From Boletus sp. NGJ (Eukaryota; Basidiomycota; Agaricomycetes; Boletales; Boletaceae): a DNA stretch of 64,000 bases. Shown in pieces: positions 11,197 through 25,245 of this stretch (position 1 is the first letter of the stretch; every line of letters starts with the position of its first letter). The notes below the pieces were generated by a model. That model made no database searches and was not told the DNA's origin. It saw nothing but the letters and a program-made list of their open reading frames with translations. A program made the position numbers and the translations under genes. Where the stretch lies: positions 124,001 to 188,000 of the forward strand of contig JAGTXK010000026.1 in NCBI GenBank assembly GCA_019096195.1. Reading direction: 5' to 3'.

Positions 11197-12741
11197 CAGT
11201 GCAGTGATCACGCGATCATGAGTGGCCGGTGCTCGCACTGGTGATGTCGGTATCATCGAAAACGGCAAGATGAGACTGAGTGGGCGTATCAAGGACACTG
11301 TCATTGTGCACGGTGTCTCGTACGGTATTCCAGAACTGGAGACACATCTGCAGACGGTCGAGGGTGTCACTCACTCGTTCCTCGCTGCTGCACCCTATCG
11401 TGCGCCCGGCCAAGAAACCGAGGGTTTCGTCGTTTTCTACTCGCCGACGTTCGATCTCAACGGCGAGGATGCTCCCGGCAAGCTGTTCGCCACGCACCGT
11501 GCTCTCCGCGACGTCTCTGTGAAGATGATCACTCTTCCCCCTCAACTCATCATCCCCATCCCTGGCGATCAAATGGAGAAGACCACCCTTGGAAAGCTCT
11601 CTAGGGCTCGTCTCGTGAACCAATTCAAGCAGGGGGGACTTGCCAAGCACATCGTCCGCGCCGAGGAGTTGTTGAGCATTGCTCGCGGTGCCAGCTTTGT
11701 TACCCCATCCACTACGACTGAGAAGACCTTGGCTCGCATCTACGCCGACATCTTCAACCTCAACGTAGTCGACATGTCTGCTGGCGACAACTTCTTCGAA
11801 CTCGGCGGTACCTCGATTGACGTTATCAGACTCAAGCGCGAGGGAGAGACTGCGTTTGAGTTGCCAGAGATCCCCACTATCCAGATCCTGAAGCACCCCA
11901 TCCTCTCCAGCTTGGCACAATATGTTGACTCTTTGGTTTCCAAGGACGCGAGCACCGAGGAGTACGATCCCATCGTTCCCCTCAACCTCACCGGCAACAA
12001 GACTCCCCATCTTCATGGTTCACCCCGGTGTCGGTGAAGTTCTCATCTTTGTCAACCTCGCCAAGTACTTCCAGAACGAGCGGCCCTTTTACGCATTCCG
12101 TGCGCGGGGTTTCGAACCCGGGCACCCGTTCTTTGGTTCCATGGACGAGATGGTTTCTTCTTACGCAGCAGCTGTGAAGCGGACGCAGCCTCACGGTCCT
12201 CATGCCATTGCCGGTTACTCGTATGGTGGTGTCGTCGCCTTCGAAGTTGCGAAGCGACTCGAAGCCATGGGCGATGAAGTGAAGTTCACCGGTCTTATCA
12301 ACATTCCTCCCAACATTGCGGACCGGATGCACGAGATTGACTGGACGGGGGGTATGCTTAACCTCTCGTACTTCCTTAGTCTCGTGAGCAAGCGCAAGGA
12401 GCAGCTCGACGTCGTCTGGAAGTTGTCTCCTCCCGAGTGTCTCCTTGAGCTAGACATACGACCCGAGTAGCTCAGTTTGTGAGTCGATCGTCTTTTGCTC
12501 TTTTGCCGATCCGTACTGAGATGCATTGATTCCAGCGTCGGTCGATGTGTTCTATGCCAACCCGCTCCGTGGTAGCAAGGAGGACTGGTTGAACAAGCAG
12601 CTGAAGCCTTGGACAGGTTACAGTCGTGGCGAGCCCGCGTACACGGATGTTCCCGGGCAGCACTACACGCTCATGGACTTTGACCACGTTCCTGGTTTCC
12701 AGAAAATCTTCTGCAACCGTCTCGAGGCGCGGGGGCTCTAG
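11197..12741 (+). pseudogene. Truncated atromentin-synthetase-like gene (end of A domain, T and TE domains)
   Basis: From 11237 the sequence is about 99% identical to 41125-42734 of the intact synthetase. It keeps the A8-A10 part of the adenylation domain (SGRIKDTVIVHGVSYG, TTLGKLSR), the carrier motif FFELGGTS and the thioesterase motif GYSYGG. The promoter-proximal and core adenylation sequence is missing: upstream sequence equal to 38983-39018 joins directly to sequence equal to 41125 onward, at a shared CGC. Two further deletions (about 12390 and 12450) and a one-base insertion near 12000 break the frame within the thioesterase part. The last intron and final exon (12530-12741) survive. 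A host pseudogene; the near-identity shows it is recent. Confidence 0.9.
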
Positions 12742-12980
12742 AAATCTGTCTGCAATCCATCGCGAGGGTATTCTAGGGGCTTCTGCTATTCACTATTTGT
12801 TATTGTTGAGCTTAAGTAAGCTGTATACCAAATATGGGGTACAAGCTACATCCGGCCGAGCATACAGTATGGTGGCAAGGGGCACAACACCAGGATATTG
12901 AGGGCATGTCCCCTCATATTGCAGACGAGTAAATAGCTTAGAAAATCAATAGAGTACACTAGTATAAGTATGAAGGCTAC

Positions 12981-13962
12981 TGAAAGGAACTTGCAATGGA
13001 TGAAAGAAAGAGCCTAAACCCAATATCTGAAGCGTTGCCAACCAAGGCAATATGTGACAGAGAGAAAAGCAATTTCAAGACTAGGCAAAACATGGCACTC
13101 TACCGGCTACTTATATACTACTGATAGTGGTGCACGGACCGTGCTATGCTATGACATTGTGGGTACTGGGTATGACATCACAGGAACGAGAAAGTGTTAG
13201 TGTCCAATAGCGAAAGTGAGAATCAATGGAATGAGATGCGTGTGGTATACACATGTAAGTGGAATGTAGTCCATAATGCTCTAGGTGTGGCTATGTGTGA
13301 TATATCAAGAGAACTGATAAATAGTGACAAAAAAGGAAACAGAAGGGGAAATCTAGGTGGAGGGCTTCCGGAGGGTTCCAGGGGTGGTTCTGGTCAGAAT
13401 GCTCGGAATACTCGGAATGCTCAGGAATGGTTCCGGTCAGGAACTCGGGATGGTTGGAGCGTTCGAAGTGTGTACCCTGATAAATAGTTTGGTGATCTAG
13501 CGTTGCTTGATCAGTATATGGGGCAGTGTATGATGGGTGATCTATGGCGTGAGCCAGGGATTGGGGATCAAGCGGAGGAGTTGAGGATCTGGAGGTGAGC
13601 TCCTGATTAGTACTTGCGTAGTGTACCGGGCACTGTGTTAGGTATGGTCTACGGGGTGTGGCAGTTTAGAGGCGTGCAGGCCTATGCTTTGGCGGTGAAT
13701 GCTGGGGTTAGCCGTGAGGCTACTTGGTGTCGTAGGTGTAGCGGGTACGACGAGGGTACTGGTAGTGAAAGCATACATAGGTATGGTCGGTGGTATGGTG
13801 TATCGTATGAGGAAGGGTATGACGAGTGACTACTCTAGGTGTATGCGAGGTGAAGTGAGGGTGGAGTTTGGTGGATAGTAGGCGAGTGTATTGTATGAGG
13901 AAGGGTAGTGTGAGAGATAGGGGGGTGTTAATAGATAATGGGTATCAATGGTGATCGTTTCA
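12981..13962. mobile_element. Solo LTR (982 bp) inside the Copia 5' LTR
   Basis: The insert begins TGAAAGGAAC and ends GATCGTTTCA, giving short inverted ends (TGAAA/TTTCA). It is flanked by the 5-bp direct repeat GCTAC (12976-12980 and 13963-13967). Removing it restores a Copia LTR matching the 3' copy. No coding content is seen; the right half is GT-rich. The family is not represented by a full element in this window. Confidence 0.85.
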
Positions 13963-16480
13963 GCTACCAGAGGGGACTAATAAGAGTTCTGTGCCTTTCG
14001 TTCCCTCACATCCCGCTTGTGCAAACTTCATCCTAATCGTGGGAATCATCATATCCTATTTGTATCTACTGCTACTACTACAGGTTATGAGCCCGCACTC
14101 TAGGCCTATCTGAACCCTTCGCTTATCCCACCATATGTGGCAAGATGTTACAGTTACTGAAGGGGGTACATCTTTTCCCCTTCCTTCACCTTCTGTAGGA
14201 CTATGGGACGACCTACTCTTCAACTCAGACCAGGGATTCCCCTGTGACACTGACTCAGACATCGCCCCATCCGGAACCTCTGTTCTAGGAAGTTACTTGT
14301 AACTCCCTGTTCAGGAAGCTACCCGTTTGGTGTGGACACTGTCCCCCTCATTTCATTTGATATATGCCTTCTTCCTTCTTGATCCGATCATAGACATTGC
14401 CTCCCTGGCTGTGCTCTCTTGCACACAGCCTAGTACTCCTATTTTCCCCATTCAGACTTATGCCTTGATCCTTTTATAGTAATCTCTCGTCTCAGACTTA
14501 CGATTACTATATTCATTACAAAGCCTGCCCTAGACGGGCAAAGCCTATAAATAGGGATGCGGCCCTTCATGTAACTCTAACCTAGATCTACACTCCTTCC
14601 CATGTAATCTACCTGCTTCTCCCGCTAAGGTTCCACTTCACCTCAGAAGCCTTCTCCATGCTCTGGAAGTGATCGCCCTCGTGCTCATGATCATTCTTCT
14701 TGTCACTTCGCACCTGTGTGCCATCATTGCTGTTACCCACTTCTAAAGCTTCGGCAACTCCAACGCCAACAAGAGGTTGGCCCTGTACTGGTCAGGACTC
14801 CGCCACTGACCCAGAAAGCCCTGGACTCTGCCACCGTGGTAAATCCAAGACTCTGCCATTGGTCGTAGAGGTAACAAGAGGACTCTATGTAAAGCTAGCA
14901 GTTGGTCCCCAGTCAGAGGAAACCTTGGGCCTCTGGAGGTATTTTCCCCTCAAGTCCTGCTAGTCCTATAATCCAACAGGGGTTATACGGGAACGTGTCA
15001 CATTGTTACCTGGTGTAACAAAAGATCTAGGTTATAAATTGCCAAAGACTATTCAGTCTAGCAACTCCCACCATTATTCCAAGGAATTAAAACCGCCTAT
15101 CAAGGGATAGGCCCTCGCTCTACGCACTGCGCAGAATCAACCTTTCCCATCTCCTAGGAGAAGATCGAGAAGAAGAAGCCACATCATCACGGGCTTCTAC
15201 TCCTATCTCCGATACGTCTTCATCAAGAAGGATCCCCAGGGTCATCATCCCATTACAATGACCCTCCCACCCGCGCATTTCCAGAACAGTCCAGATGACC
15301 AGATTTTCCAGGTGGTCTCCACTCTCAAACCTCGACCCCATCAGACGCTCCTATCCCACTGCCAGCATTCCAACCAGTTCCCATCAGAGTAGACTCCCCC
15401 AACCCTCTATTCCCAAGTGGAAGATCTAGTCCCGATCCTGATCCAGAAAATCCCTGGCCCAAAGAAGACACAGACGACGAAGACGATATGGTTGAAATCA
15501 AAGCTGCCCTGCCTGAGGAGTTCTCAGGGGAGACAAATGATGTCAAGAGATGGCTCATGGCTATGGAACGGTACTTCCATCTAGGAGGCACAGAGAAGTT
15601 CACTAAGGAAGCCAAGAGGCTCATCCTATTGAACCGGATGTCCAAGGGAAGAGGAAAAGCATTTGCAGAAGCCTGGCTAACCAGGCTACTCGACGACACC
15701 GTGCCACTTGCAGACAAGACCTATAATGAAATCAAGAAAGCCTTTGCCCTCACCTTCACCCCCCATAACACCAGCAACCTAGCAATGGCAGAACTAGGAT
15801 CCCTCCGACAAGATAAACGGGATCCAAAGGGATTTGATAAATTCATTTTCCCAGTTCTCACTGCTAGTGGTTCGCTCGGAACTACAAGAATTCCACTCCA
15901 TCCTAGAATTCTTCCTCCAGGGGATCGACCCAAGCATTGCCCGACAGTTGGTCAACAGTGAGACCTTCCAGAAAGCCAAGAAAATGGAAGAAGTCTATGA
16001 AGTAGCTGCCAACATCCACAGGGGCATGGCAAAGAATTGAAGGAATACAGAAAGGACCCTTTGCGTCCTTTGGAAGAGGCTGAGGAAATCACCATGATCC
16101 GAACACAATGGACGTGGATAGGATCACCTTGTCTCCTATTGAACAGGGCCAAGCAGATGAGAGAGCGAAGATGCTTCATCTGCAACAAGATTGGGTGCAG
16201 TACCAAGAACCACCCAGGATATCGGCCGGTTAGGAGAGAGGAATATAGGAAACCACAAGAAATGCACACTAGGGTGGTCGTCACCCAAGAAACGCCACAG
16301 GATCCCCTCAACAAGTATTTTGCAGAAGTCGCCAGAAACAACAGATGAGACAAAGTTCTCAGAACGCTCCAGACAGCCTTTGACATGGGGCTGGATGAGC
16401 AAGGACTCGTTTTGGAATGAGTACAGGAAGCTGCTGCAATGGAATGGGAAGAGAATGTCAACTCTCTTGCCCTTGCACCC

Positions 16481-19400
16481 TGAAACGACCCTGACAATTT
16501 TCCCTTAAATTACTGTAGTTAGCTAAGACTTAACAATCCCATGTATGCTTACATAGTTACCTTATACCTAGACCTTACGTCTAGACCCTACGTCATACCT
16601 ATGTCAGACTACGTCACAACCCATATACCCATAGAACAGTCTCAACCCCACTACGTCACTGTACATCATATGGAACACTCTAGCACTTCCCATGCCGACC
16701 CTAAACCAAGGACCACAGATAGTATATAAGTAGCGTAGTAACACCTGTATTCGGTAGCTTTGGAATTCCTTTTCTCTCTCTCGGATAGTGCACTTAGCAC
16801 CCCTTGAGATATTAAGGCTCTTTTTCTTTCAAATTCCAAAGCTATTACCTTGTCCCTGGGCTCTTCACCTCTGGACACTTCTAGCCCCTCTCTCCCTACT
16901 CGCTTTTGCCTAGTCGGCACAAACTTTTTGCCTGCTAGTACCACTCCCGTTTCCGACTCAGACCCTCCCTGCATCCATCCTCAGAGAAACTGAGGACCCC
17001 TTGTTAGCGATAAGCATAATTTCAGCCTACTAGATGGTGGCTAGCGCGAGGTCATCCTCTACTGCAGAAGAAGACAAGGAGGTACCAGTCACTGTTTTCA
17101 TTCCTTCCTCCCCTTCCGAGCGCATGGGCTCTTTGCCGCGCTCAACCTTTGCCGGACCTCAGGCTTAGAGGAACCCATTAGTGCTCGTGACACACTTGAG
17201 TAAAGCACTCGTCGAAGCACTTGTCTATATGCTCATCCGGCATTCTAAATAAGGATAATGTTGCTACCGGGCATAGAGCACTAGCCCCGCTTCTTGGGTG
17301 GTTGTTGACCCAAGCGTACATTGGCACTACGATAGTGTGCTTGGATTTGCATGATCACCCATGATGTCATGTAGCTGTGACAAGGGAGTTTATCTTGACT
17401 TCTCCCTGTGCAGCACCTTCCTGTAGTAGGGAAGTTATTCTCTGGTTCCCTCACCTTCTGACTCTCCCACTTCCAGATGGTGTGCGGTCTTTCCCGCTGT
17501 TTTCTTTTTCAAGCTGCCTCCGGAACAAATGTGTTCCTACCAGGTCTTCCACTGTCGTTATGTCTGGGCTCACCCTGAATATAGCCTAGTCGTCCACACC
17601 ACCCTCACCACTTACTCGCCAACACTTACCTGGCGCGTACGAACAATCACCCGTCTTGCCCAGCTCGCTGGACTCCGCAGGGATGACCACAGTCCCAACC
17701 CCATACAGCTGCCCTGCCTCCACCACTCCCGTCACTCCAGGGAGCTTCATGGATCTCACCCAGAGGGCAGCAGCCCAGGGCCTCCCTACCCTCCAACTGG
17801 TCCAACCGGCCCCATACCTCCCAGTGGCCACACACCTGCAACGCGAGGTGGCCCAGTACAATTTGCACCAGTCGGTCCTCCATTACAATATCTGGTGCCA
17901 GCAGTTTGCAGCAGATCCCGAAGCGGCTGGACCGCCGCCCCCCATTGAAGTCCCTTGCACGGACCCCCCCTCTCCGAGCCCCATCCGGGTCAACATTCCC
18001 TCTCCTGCCAGAACACCCTGGGTCTCTCAACCGGGCCCTCCTCCTTCCTGTCCTCTGCCATCCCCGCCGTCGCCCCCATCCCACTCGAGTTCACCTGGGC
18101 AGCCGAGGGCACCAGCTCGTGGATTCCCTCCCACTTCCCCTCAAATTGGGAAGAGCCTGGCCTCCAAGCCAGAACATTATGATGGGAATAAGGAGAAGTT
18201 TGTGCAGTGGTGGCGCACGATGACCATATACTTGAGCAGCTTCGAAACAGAGCCAACTGACTGGCCAAAAATACTAATCATCCTCTCCTACATGTGAGGA
18301 GACAACGCCACCAGAAGGTTCTCAGACCTGCTGGCCGAGGGCAATGCTTACACTCTGGTCAGCTATGAATTCTTCGTAGACAAGCTCAAGAAGACATTCC
18401 AACCTGCCGGCCTCACCAGGCAAGCTGAACAGAAGCTCTTTTCCCTCCAGCAGGGGAAGGACGCTGTTGAGGATTACTTTACTCAGCTATACCAATTGGC
18501 GATGGAGGCCAAATTCGACGTGCAGATCAATGGGTGAACGATCGTCAACCAGATATGCCATCAGGCCCACAACGACCTGGTGGAGTACGTCGAGAGATAC
18601 AAGCCAGATCTCATCAACTTGACCAATGTTCGTGAGTGGGAACAGGCCCTCGTACGGGTGGAGGAAGTGCTTGGCGCCATCGTGGAGCACAAGAAAGCCA
18701 CCTCTGTCTATGTGACCGGCCCTACCTACAACCCACGCTTTGTTCCCTGTCCTCGCTACACCCTGCCAATGACTGCTCCTCCCCCCTTGATGCCTGCAGC
18801 GTGTCCGCATCCTCAGCAAACTGGGACATTCCCTGGACAAGGCGCTCTGATGGAGCTTGACAAGGCATGCGTGGCTGGTCTATGTAGGAAGTGCAGAAAA
18901 CCATGGCCATGCACAGACCACCCCCCCACCCTTGCTCACAGGTGAGAAGTATTACAGTGAATGGACAAGAAGTGTCCTTAAATATGTTTGCGGCCATATG
19001 GGCCATGATGGACTTAGCAGAAGCTCCTCAGGAGGAGCCAGTAGCATATGCATCAGATGTAGTAAACGACTCGGGTTTTCAACCTGTACAGTAGACACCA
19101 GTCGACCTGCTGTACCCCTTAAGTCATTGTCAAAGAATAGATTTGTGATTCTGGACATTGATGAGACTGAAACCGAAAACCGAGTGAACCTCCCTGGCAC
19201 TCCGCTGGTTAAAAACATAACCATCATACTGCAAAAGGTAAAGTTCACGCCATCTGTGAAATGAGATGATGGATCGAATGACACCGACACGATACCCCAC
19301 AAACACCCCAAGGAAGCATGAAAGGAAGAGACATCCTCTCATTCCTGGTTGAACATGTTGGACCCTTGGTCTATATGTTGGATGAAGGCTCAGGTGGAGA

Positions 19401-22400
19401 ATACAGATGTAGAATGAAGCATCCACCACCTCAAGTCCTTCGTTCACGACACCAGAACGATTGAAGTGTCTCGGGACCTCATGCAAGACCTCCGCACACT
19501 TTCCGACGAAGATGCATATTGGGTCCTCCATGACCTACAACACGCCCCAAAATTCCAGAAGGCCTCCCCCCGATCAACAAAGCGAAACTCTCTGGAAATC
19601 CCCATTAAAGTGACCCTCACAAATCATCAGACTGCCAAAGTTAAGGCACTGATCATCTTGGGTTGCACTGGATCGTCCATACACGAGAAGTTTGTGGCTG
19701 AAAAGGGGGTACCCACCCACTCACTACCCCGTCCCCTCACCGTATACAATGCCAACAGCACACCAAACGCCAGAGGCAAAGTAGAAAGGTTCGTGACACT
19801 CGAACTCCAAGTCCATGACCACAAGGAACAATTGGCCCTCGCCATAACAAACCTTGGGCCCAATACAATATTCCTTGGACATGACTGGCTGAAGACACAC
19901 AATCCAGCCATCAATTGGAAAACAGGTAGGATCTCCTTCTGCTGCAAAGGGGATCACATCATGAACAATGTAGATGAGAAGGAGAATGAAATGGACGTAG
20001 ACTACATGCCCTCGCAAGGCGACCACCTATTTGAACTCGATGTAGTAGAATACATGAGGAATCGAAACGTCGCCACAGAGGTAGCCATTAAAGACTATGC
20101 CCAAAAGAAAAAGAAAACCTTTGAGGAAGCCGCCCTGAAGTACATCCATGAGTATAAGGATGTCTTTGACAAAGAAAGTTTCGACACACTGCCCCCAAGA
20201 TGCCCTTGGGATCATGCCATCAAACTCCTCCCAGGAGACCATGAAGTAGACTGCAAGGTCTACCCACTAAACCCTGACGAGCAGAAAGGACTCGATGCCT
20301 TCCTCGAGGAAAGCCTCAAATCTGGAAGAATATGACCTTCCAAATCTCCCTTCACATCGGTGTTCTTCTTCATCAAGAAGAAGGACAGATGCCTCCGCCC
20401 CGTACAAGATTACCACAAGCTAAACGTGGTGACAAAAAGAAACTGATACCCCCTCCCACTCATCAATGAACTGGTCAACAAGCTCAAATCGGCCAAGTAC
20501 TACACTAAGTTTGATGTGAGATGGGGCTACAACAACGTGTGGATGGCTGAAGGAGATGAATGGAAGGCAGCCTTCCGAACGAATCACAGCTTATTCAAGC
20601 CACTCGTGATGTTCTTCAGACTCACCAATTCCCTGGTGATGTTCCAAATGATGATGAATGCACTGTTCAAGAATTTGGTGGACTAAGACATAGTGGTCGT
20701 CTATATAGACAATATCATGATATTCACGAAAACGCTCAAAGAACACCGAAAAATAGTACACGAAGTACTACAAATCCTGAGGGATGCCCACCTCTACCTA
20801 CGCCACGACAAGTGCGACTTCAAAGTCCAAGAGACTGAGTTCCTTGGACTCATCGTCACACAAGACAAGGTAAAGATGGACGGAAAGAAGGTGGAAGCCA
20901 TTAAAAGCTGGCCAGTCCCCACATCGAAGAAAATGCTAAGAGGTTTCCTCGGATTCCTCAACTTCTACCAACAGTTCGTAAAGAACTTCGCCATGATCGT
21001 GCGCCCCCTAAATGCACTCACATCGGTGAAGAAAGACTTCGAGTGGACAACAGCCTGCCAAGAGGCCTTCCAGACCCTCAAAGACACCATCTCTTCTACC
21101 CCAGCGCTCGCCATGCCAACCAACAATGACCCCTACCACATTGAAACTGACAGTTCCAGCATTGGCATTGGCACCATCCTCTCCCAACGACATGACGGTG
21201 TATGGCACCCCGTCGCCTTTATCTCCCATTCCCTCAACAACACTGAGTGGAACTACCACATGGCAGACCTAGAAATGCTAGCCATCATGTTCGCTCTCAA
21301 CGAATGGCGGCAATATCTCCTCAAAGCCACACACCCAATCGAGATCTGGATGGATCACAAGAATCTCGAGTTCTTCTGCCGACCACAAGATCTCATGCGC
21401 TGCCAGGCCCGATGGCAACAAGTACTATAAGAATACCACATAGTAATCAGCCACCAACCTGGCAAAACAAACCCTGCAGATCCTCTGTCCTGGAGGCCAG
21501 ACTTTGAAAAGGGGGTGACATCCGACAACACCATGCAAACACTACTCCCTGATGTGCTTTTTACACCTCCACCATCACCGACCTCCACGACAGTTTCCCT
21601 CAAGGCCGTCACACCAGCAAGCACACTCTCAAGAATCACCAAAATGCAGTATAAACTCGAGCAATTCGCCAAGGACGGCCTGGAAAAGGAAAACTCGCCC
21701 TGGACCCACAAGGAAGGACTCATCCACTGGAAGTTGCTCATATACGTGCCAAACGACGCGAAACTCTGAGAGGACATCCTCGTTGCTAACCATGATCACC
21801 TGATCACTGGCCATCCTGGTATCCAGCGAACGCGTGACTTGATCATGAGCGAGTATTATTGGCCATCCCTACATAGAGACGTGGAGTCATATGTAAAAGG
21901 CTGTGACACATGCCAAAAAGTCAAAGCCAAAACCTCAGCGATCCACACGCCGCTCCACCCGAATGAGATCTCGTCATCCCCATGGGAAATCATCTCCATA
22001 GATCTGATCAGCCCCCTCCCCCAATCTGATGGTAAGAACACTATCTTAGTTGTTGTCGATTGTTTCTCTAAAATGATCCACCTTACGCCCATGATGGACA
22101 CCATTACATCACAAGGAGTCGCAACAGTCTTCCACAACCAAATATTCAAACTCCACGGCGTCCCCCATAAGGTGATCCCAGATAGAGGAACACAATTTGT
22201 GTCGTCGTTTATGCACGACCTCTACTCCCTCCTTGGTATTGAGGCTAACCCATCCACAGCCTACCACCCCCAGACCGATGGCCAGACGGAGTGCGTCAAC
22301 CAAGAGGTAGAGAAGTACCTGCGCAGTTACGTTAATCATCGCCAGACTGACTGGGCAGAATGGCTACCACTAGCCGAATTCGCCCACAACTCCCAAACTA

Positions 22401-23573
22401 CCAGCACCACAGGCGTCTCACCCTTCCTGCTCAACTACAGGCAACAACCACTCATACCCAACAAAAAAGTGGAAGTACAGAACGAGTCTGCCACCTCCTT
22501 TGCCAAAACAATGAAAATGCATCACAACTCGGCAAAGGATGCACTGGAAAAAGTGGCACAGGTGATGAAGAAATTCCACGACAAGCGTGCCTCTCCCACC
22601 GTTGAATACACCGTTGGCCAACAGGTCCTACTCGAAGGAACTCACATCCGGACCAACCAACCAACGAAGAAGTTCGACAATAAGCGACATGGGCCATTCA
22701 GAGTGAAATGAAAGGTAGGCGAGGCCTCCTACAAGCTTGACCTCCCAAAGATGTGGAAGAGAATCCACCCCATCTTCCACAAATCACTCCTCACACTCTA
22801 TCACCCTGGCACATCCCCCTCCCAGACGAAGCCGAAACCGCCACCCCCGGTTATCGTTCAACAGCAAGAAGAGTATGAGGTTGAACACATCGCCGACTCA
22901 TGTAAGCGACATGGTAAAACGGAGTACCTAGTACAGTGGAAAGGATACCCCCATGAAGGACGCACCTGGGAATCGAAGAAGAATGTCTCAAATGCTCCAC
23001 AGGTGATCGAGAAGTTCCACCACGAAAATCCCACCACCATTCGCACCCTTGCAGACAGTGAGTGTGACTGCCCAACATGCGCGTTCCCCGGGACCCCCCT
23101 GTTTAACAAACCATCCTTCTGCTCATACACAGCATCCCTTAACTGCCTCCCCAACCACCTCTTCGAGATTTCCGAGCCCCACAGTGACGTCAAGCTCACC
23201 GGTATCATTGTCGACCAGGAGTTTGACGGCTAAAAAGAGGGTAATGAAACGACCCTGACAATTTTCCCTTAAATTACTGTAGTTAGCTAAGACTTAACAA
23301 TCCCACGAACGCTTATGCAGTTACCTTATACCTAGACCTTACATCTAGACCCTATGTCACAACCCTATACCCATAGAACAGTCTTGACCCCACTACGTCA
23401 CCGTACGTCATACGGAACACTCTGGCACTTTCCATGCTGACCCTAAACCAAGGACTGCAGATAGTATATAAGTAGTGTAGTAACATCTGTATTTGATAGC
23501 TTTGGAATTCCTTTTCTCTCTCTCGGATAGTGCACTTAGCGCCCCTTGAGATATTAAGGCTCTTTTCCTTTCA
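16481..23573 (+). mobile_element. Ty3/Gypsy chromodomain element 2, nested in element 1
   Basis: LTRs are 16481-16831 and 23245-23573, starting TGAAACGACC and ending CTTTCA, flanked by CACCC at 16476-16480 and 23574-23578. A TATATAAG box is near 16723. Gene order is gag (about 17650-18960, with a Cys/His cluster near 18880), protease (19580-19960), reverse transcriptase (20290-20870), RNase H (21050-21440), integrase with an N-terminal zinc-binding region (21790-22500), and chromodomain (22860-23040, with YLVQWKGYP). The chromodomain after integrase places it among chromoviruses. LTR divergence is about 7.6% plus a short deletion, more than the element it sits in. The coding region is broken in several places; a fossil. 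Confidence 0.92.
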
Positions 23574-25245
23574 CACCCGCTATGCAAATCCCCACTTCTC
23601 CCATAGATCAAACATCTTTTTAGGTGGAAGAGATGTACCAACGTCACCCTCTTCCTACATGATTGCTCCTGTATTTATTTCTGGATCAAAGAGTAATTCT
23701 ATTCACATTCCTCTCTTGATCTGGAAGCAGAATGGCAAAATCGTTGGAACAAAAGCCTTAATCGACAGTGGAGCAACAGGATGCTTCATTTCAAGACACG
23801 CAGTGGAGAAGATGGGACTACTCATATGAAAGCTGGACAATCTGATCTGAGCTTGGAATGTCGATGGAACCCAAAACCAGTCTGGAACCATCAAGGAAAG
23901 GACCAACATCATGTTGGATTATGGAGGCATACGAGAACAGTGGGATCTCTATGTCCTCAACTGCGGCAAGGACAAAGTCATCTTAGGACTTCCATGGCTC
24001 AGGGCAGTGAACCCTGACATCAACTGGACAGAAGGACGGGTAACAATAGTGCCATCTTCCTATTGGTGGACTCAAGGTGATCCACCGGAAACACTCGAAC
24101 AGCAATACCTGTTGAGGTATCTGGAACACAACGAAAGGGAGTACGTGCAAGACGGACTCTATGAGACCTTTCGCCACTGGATGCCCTTACAACAGGCCAA
24201 ATTCTTCAATGCACATGGGGATGTACCAGAGTTCATTATCAAGAGGACTACTCTGTCTACCGAGATCGCCCAACTGGCGCAGAAGACAAAGAGCATATTA
24301 CTAAATGCATTCAAAGAATATGAAGACGTCTTCATGGAGAAGACGATCACCAAACTACCTCCCTCAAGACAGTACGACCACGCCATCAAGTTAAAGGACT
24401 CGTTTGTTCCGAAATGAGCCAAGGCATACCCTCTCAACCCACTGGAACAACAAGCATGCTGGGAATTCATTACTGAACACCTCAAGACTGGGAAGATATC
24501 ACCATCAAAATCTTCCCAGGCTGCTCCTTTCTTCTTTGTACAGAAGAAGGATGGGAAACTCCGCCCCTGCCAAGACTACCGGTATCTTAACAGCCACACG
24601 ATCAAGAATGCCTACCCTCTCCCCTTAATTTCTGACCTCCTGGACAAATTAAAGGGATCATCAATTTTCACCAAATTCAACATATGATGGGGCTATAACA
24701 ACGTCTTGATCAAACCAGAAGATCGGTGGAAGGCGGCTTTTCTCACCCTGTTCGGGCTATTCAAGCCTAATGTCATGTTCTTCAGAATATGCAATTCCCC
24801 AGCAACGTTCCAAGCATTCATGGACAATCTCTTCGGAGACTACATAGCAGAGGGATGGTTGGTGATATACATGGACGATCTGTTGATTCATTCTTCAGAT
24901 CAGATAACTCATGATGAGAGGACATGGAAGGTCCTAGAACGCTTCTGACAGCATGAAATGTACCTCAAACTGGAGAAGTGCACCTTCTCAGCCGAAGAAG
25001 TTGAATATCTTGGGATGATTATAGGGAAGGATGGAGTCCAGATGGACCCAGTCAAGCTCAACGCCATCAAGCAATGGAAACCCCTGGTGAATGTGAAGGA
25101 TGTATGGTCCTTCATCAGGTTCTGTAATTTTTACAGGAAGTTCATCCCCTCTTTTTCTGACATCGCATGTCCTTTGCTGGACCTCACAAAGCAAACGATG
25201 ATTTGGTCCTGGGGATCACTTCAAGAAAAATCATTCAGAACCCTA

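Larger units (their letters stand above)
8325..12803. repeat. Segmental duplication unit 1 (WD40 + truncated synthetase)
   Basis: This block matches 36030-42794 (unit 2) at about 98-99% identity where both are present, and 43110-45850 (unit 3) less closely. It contains the WD40 gene on minus and the synthetase pseudogene on plus. The right end at 12803 is where the Copia element inserted. The original flank continues at 35684. Confidence 0.85.

Noticed and set aside
11216-12016. Minus-strand frame of 266 codons opposite the synthetase pseudogene
   Set aside because: It is the same antisense shadow as at 40848-42407 and shares its sequence.
13321-13490. Gly/Asn-rich plus-strand frame as a gene
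   Set aside because: It lies inside the 982-bp solo LTR and reflects short internal repeats.
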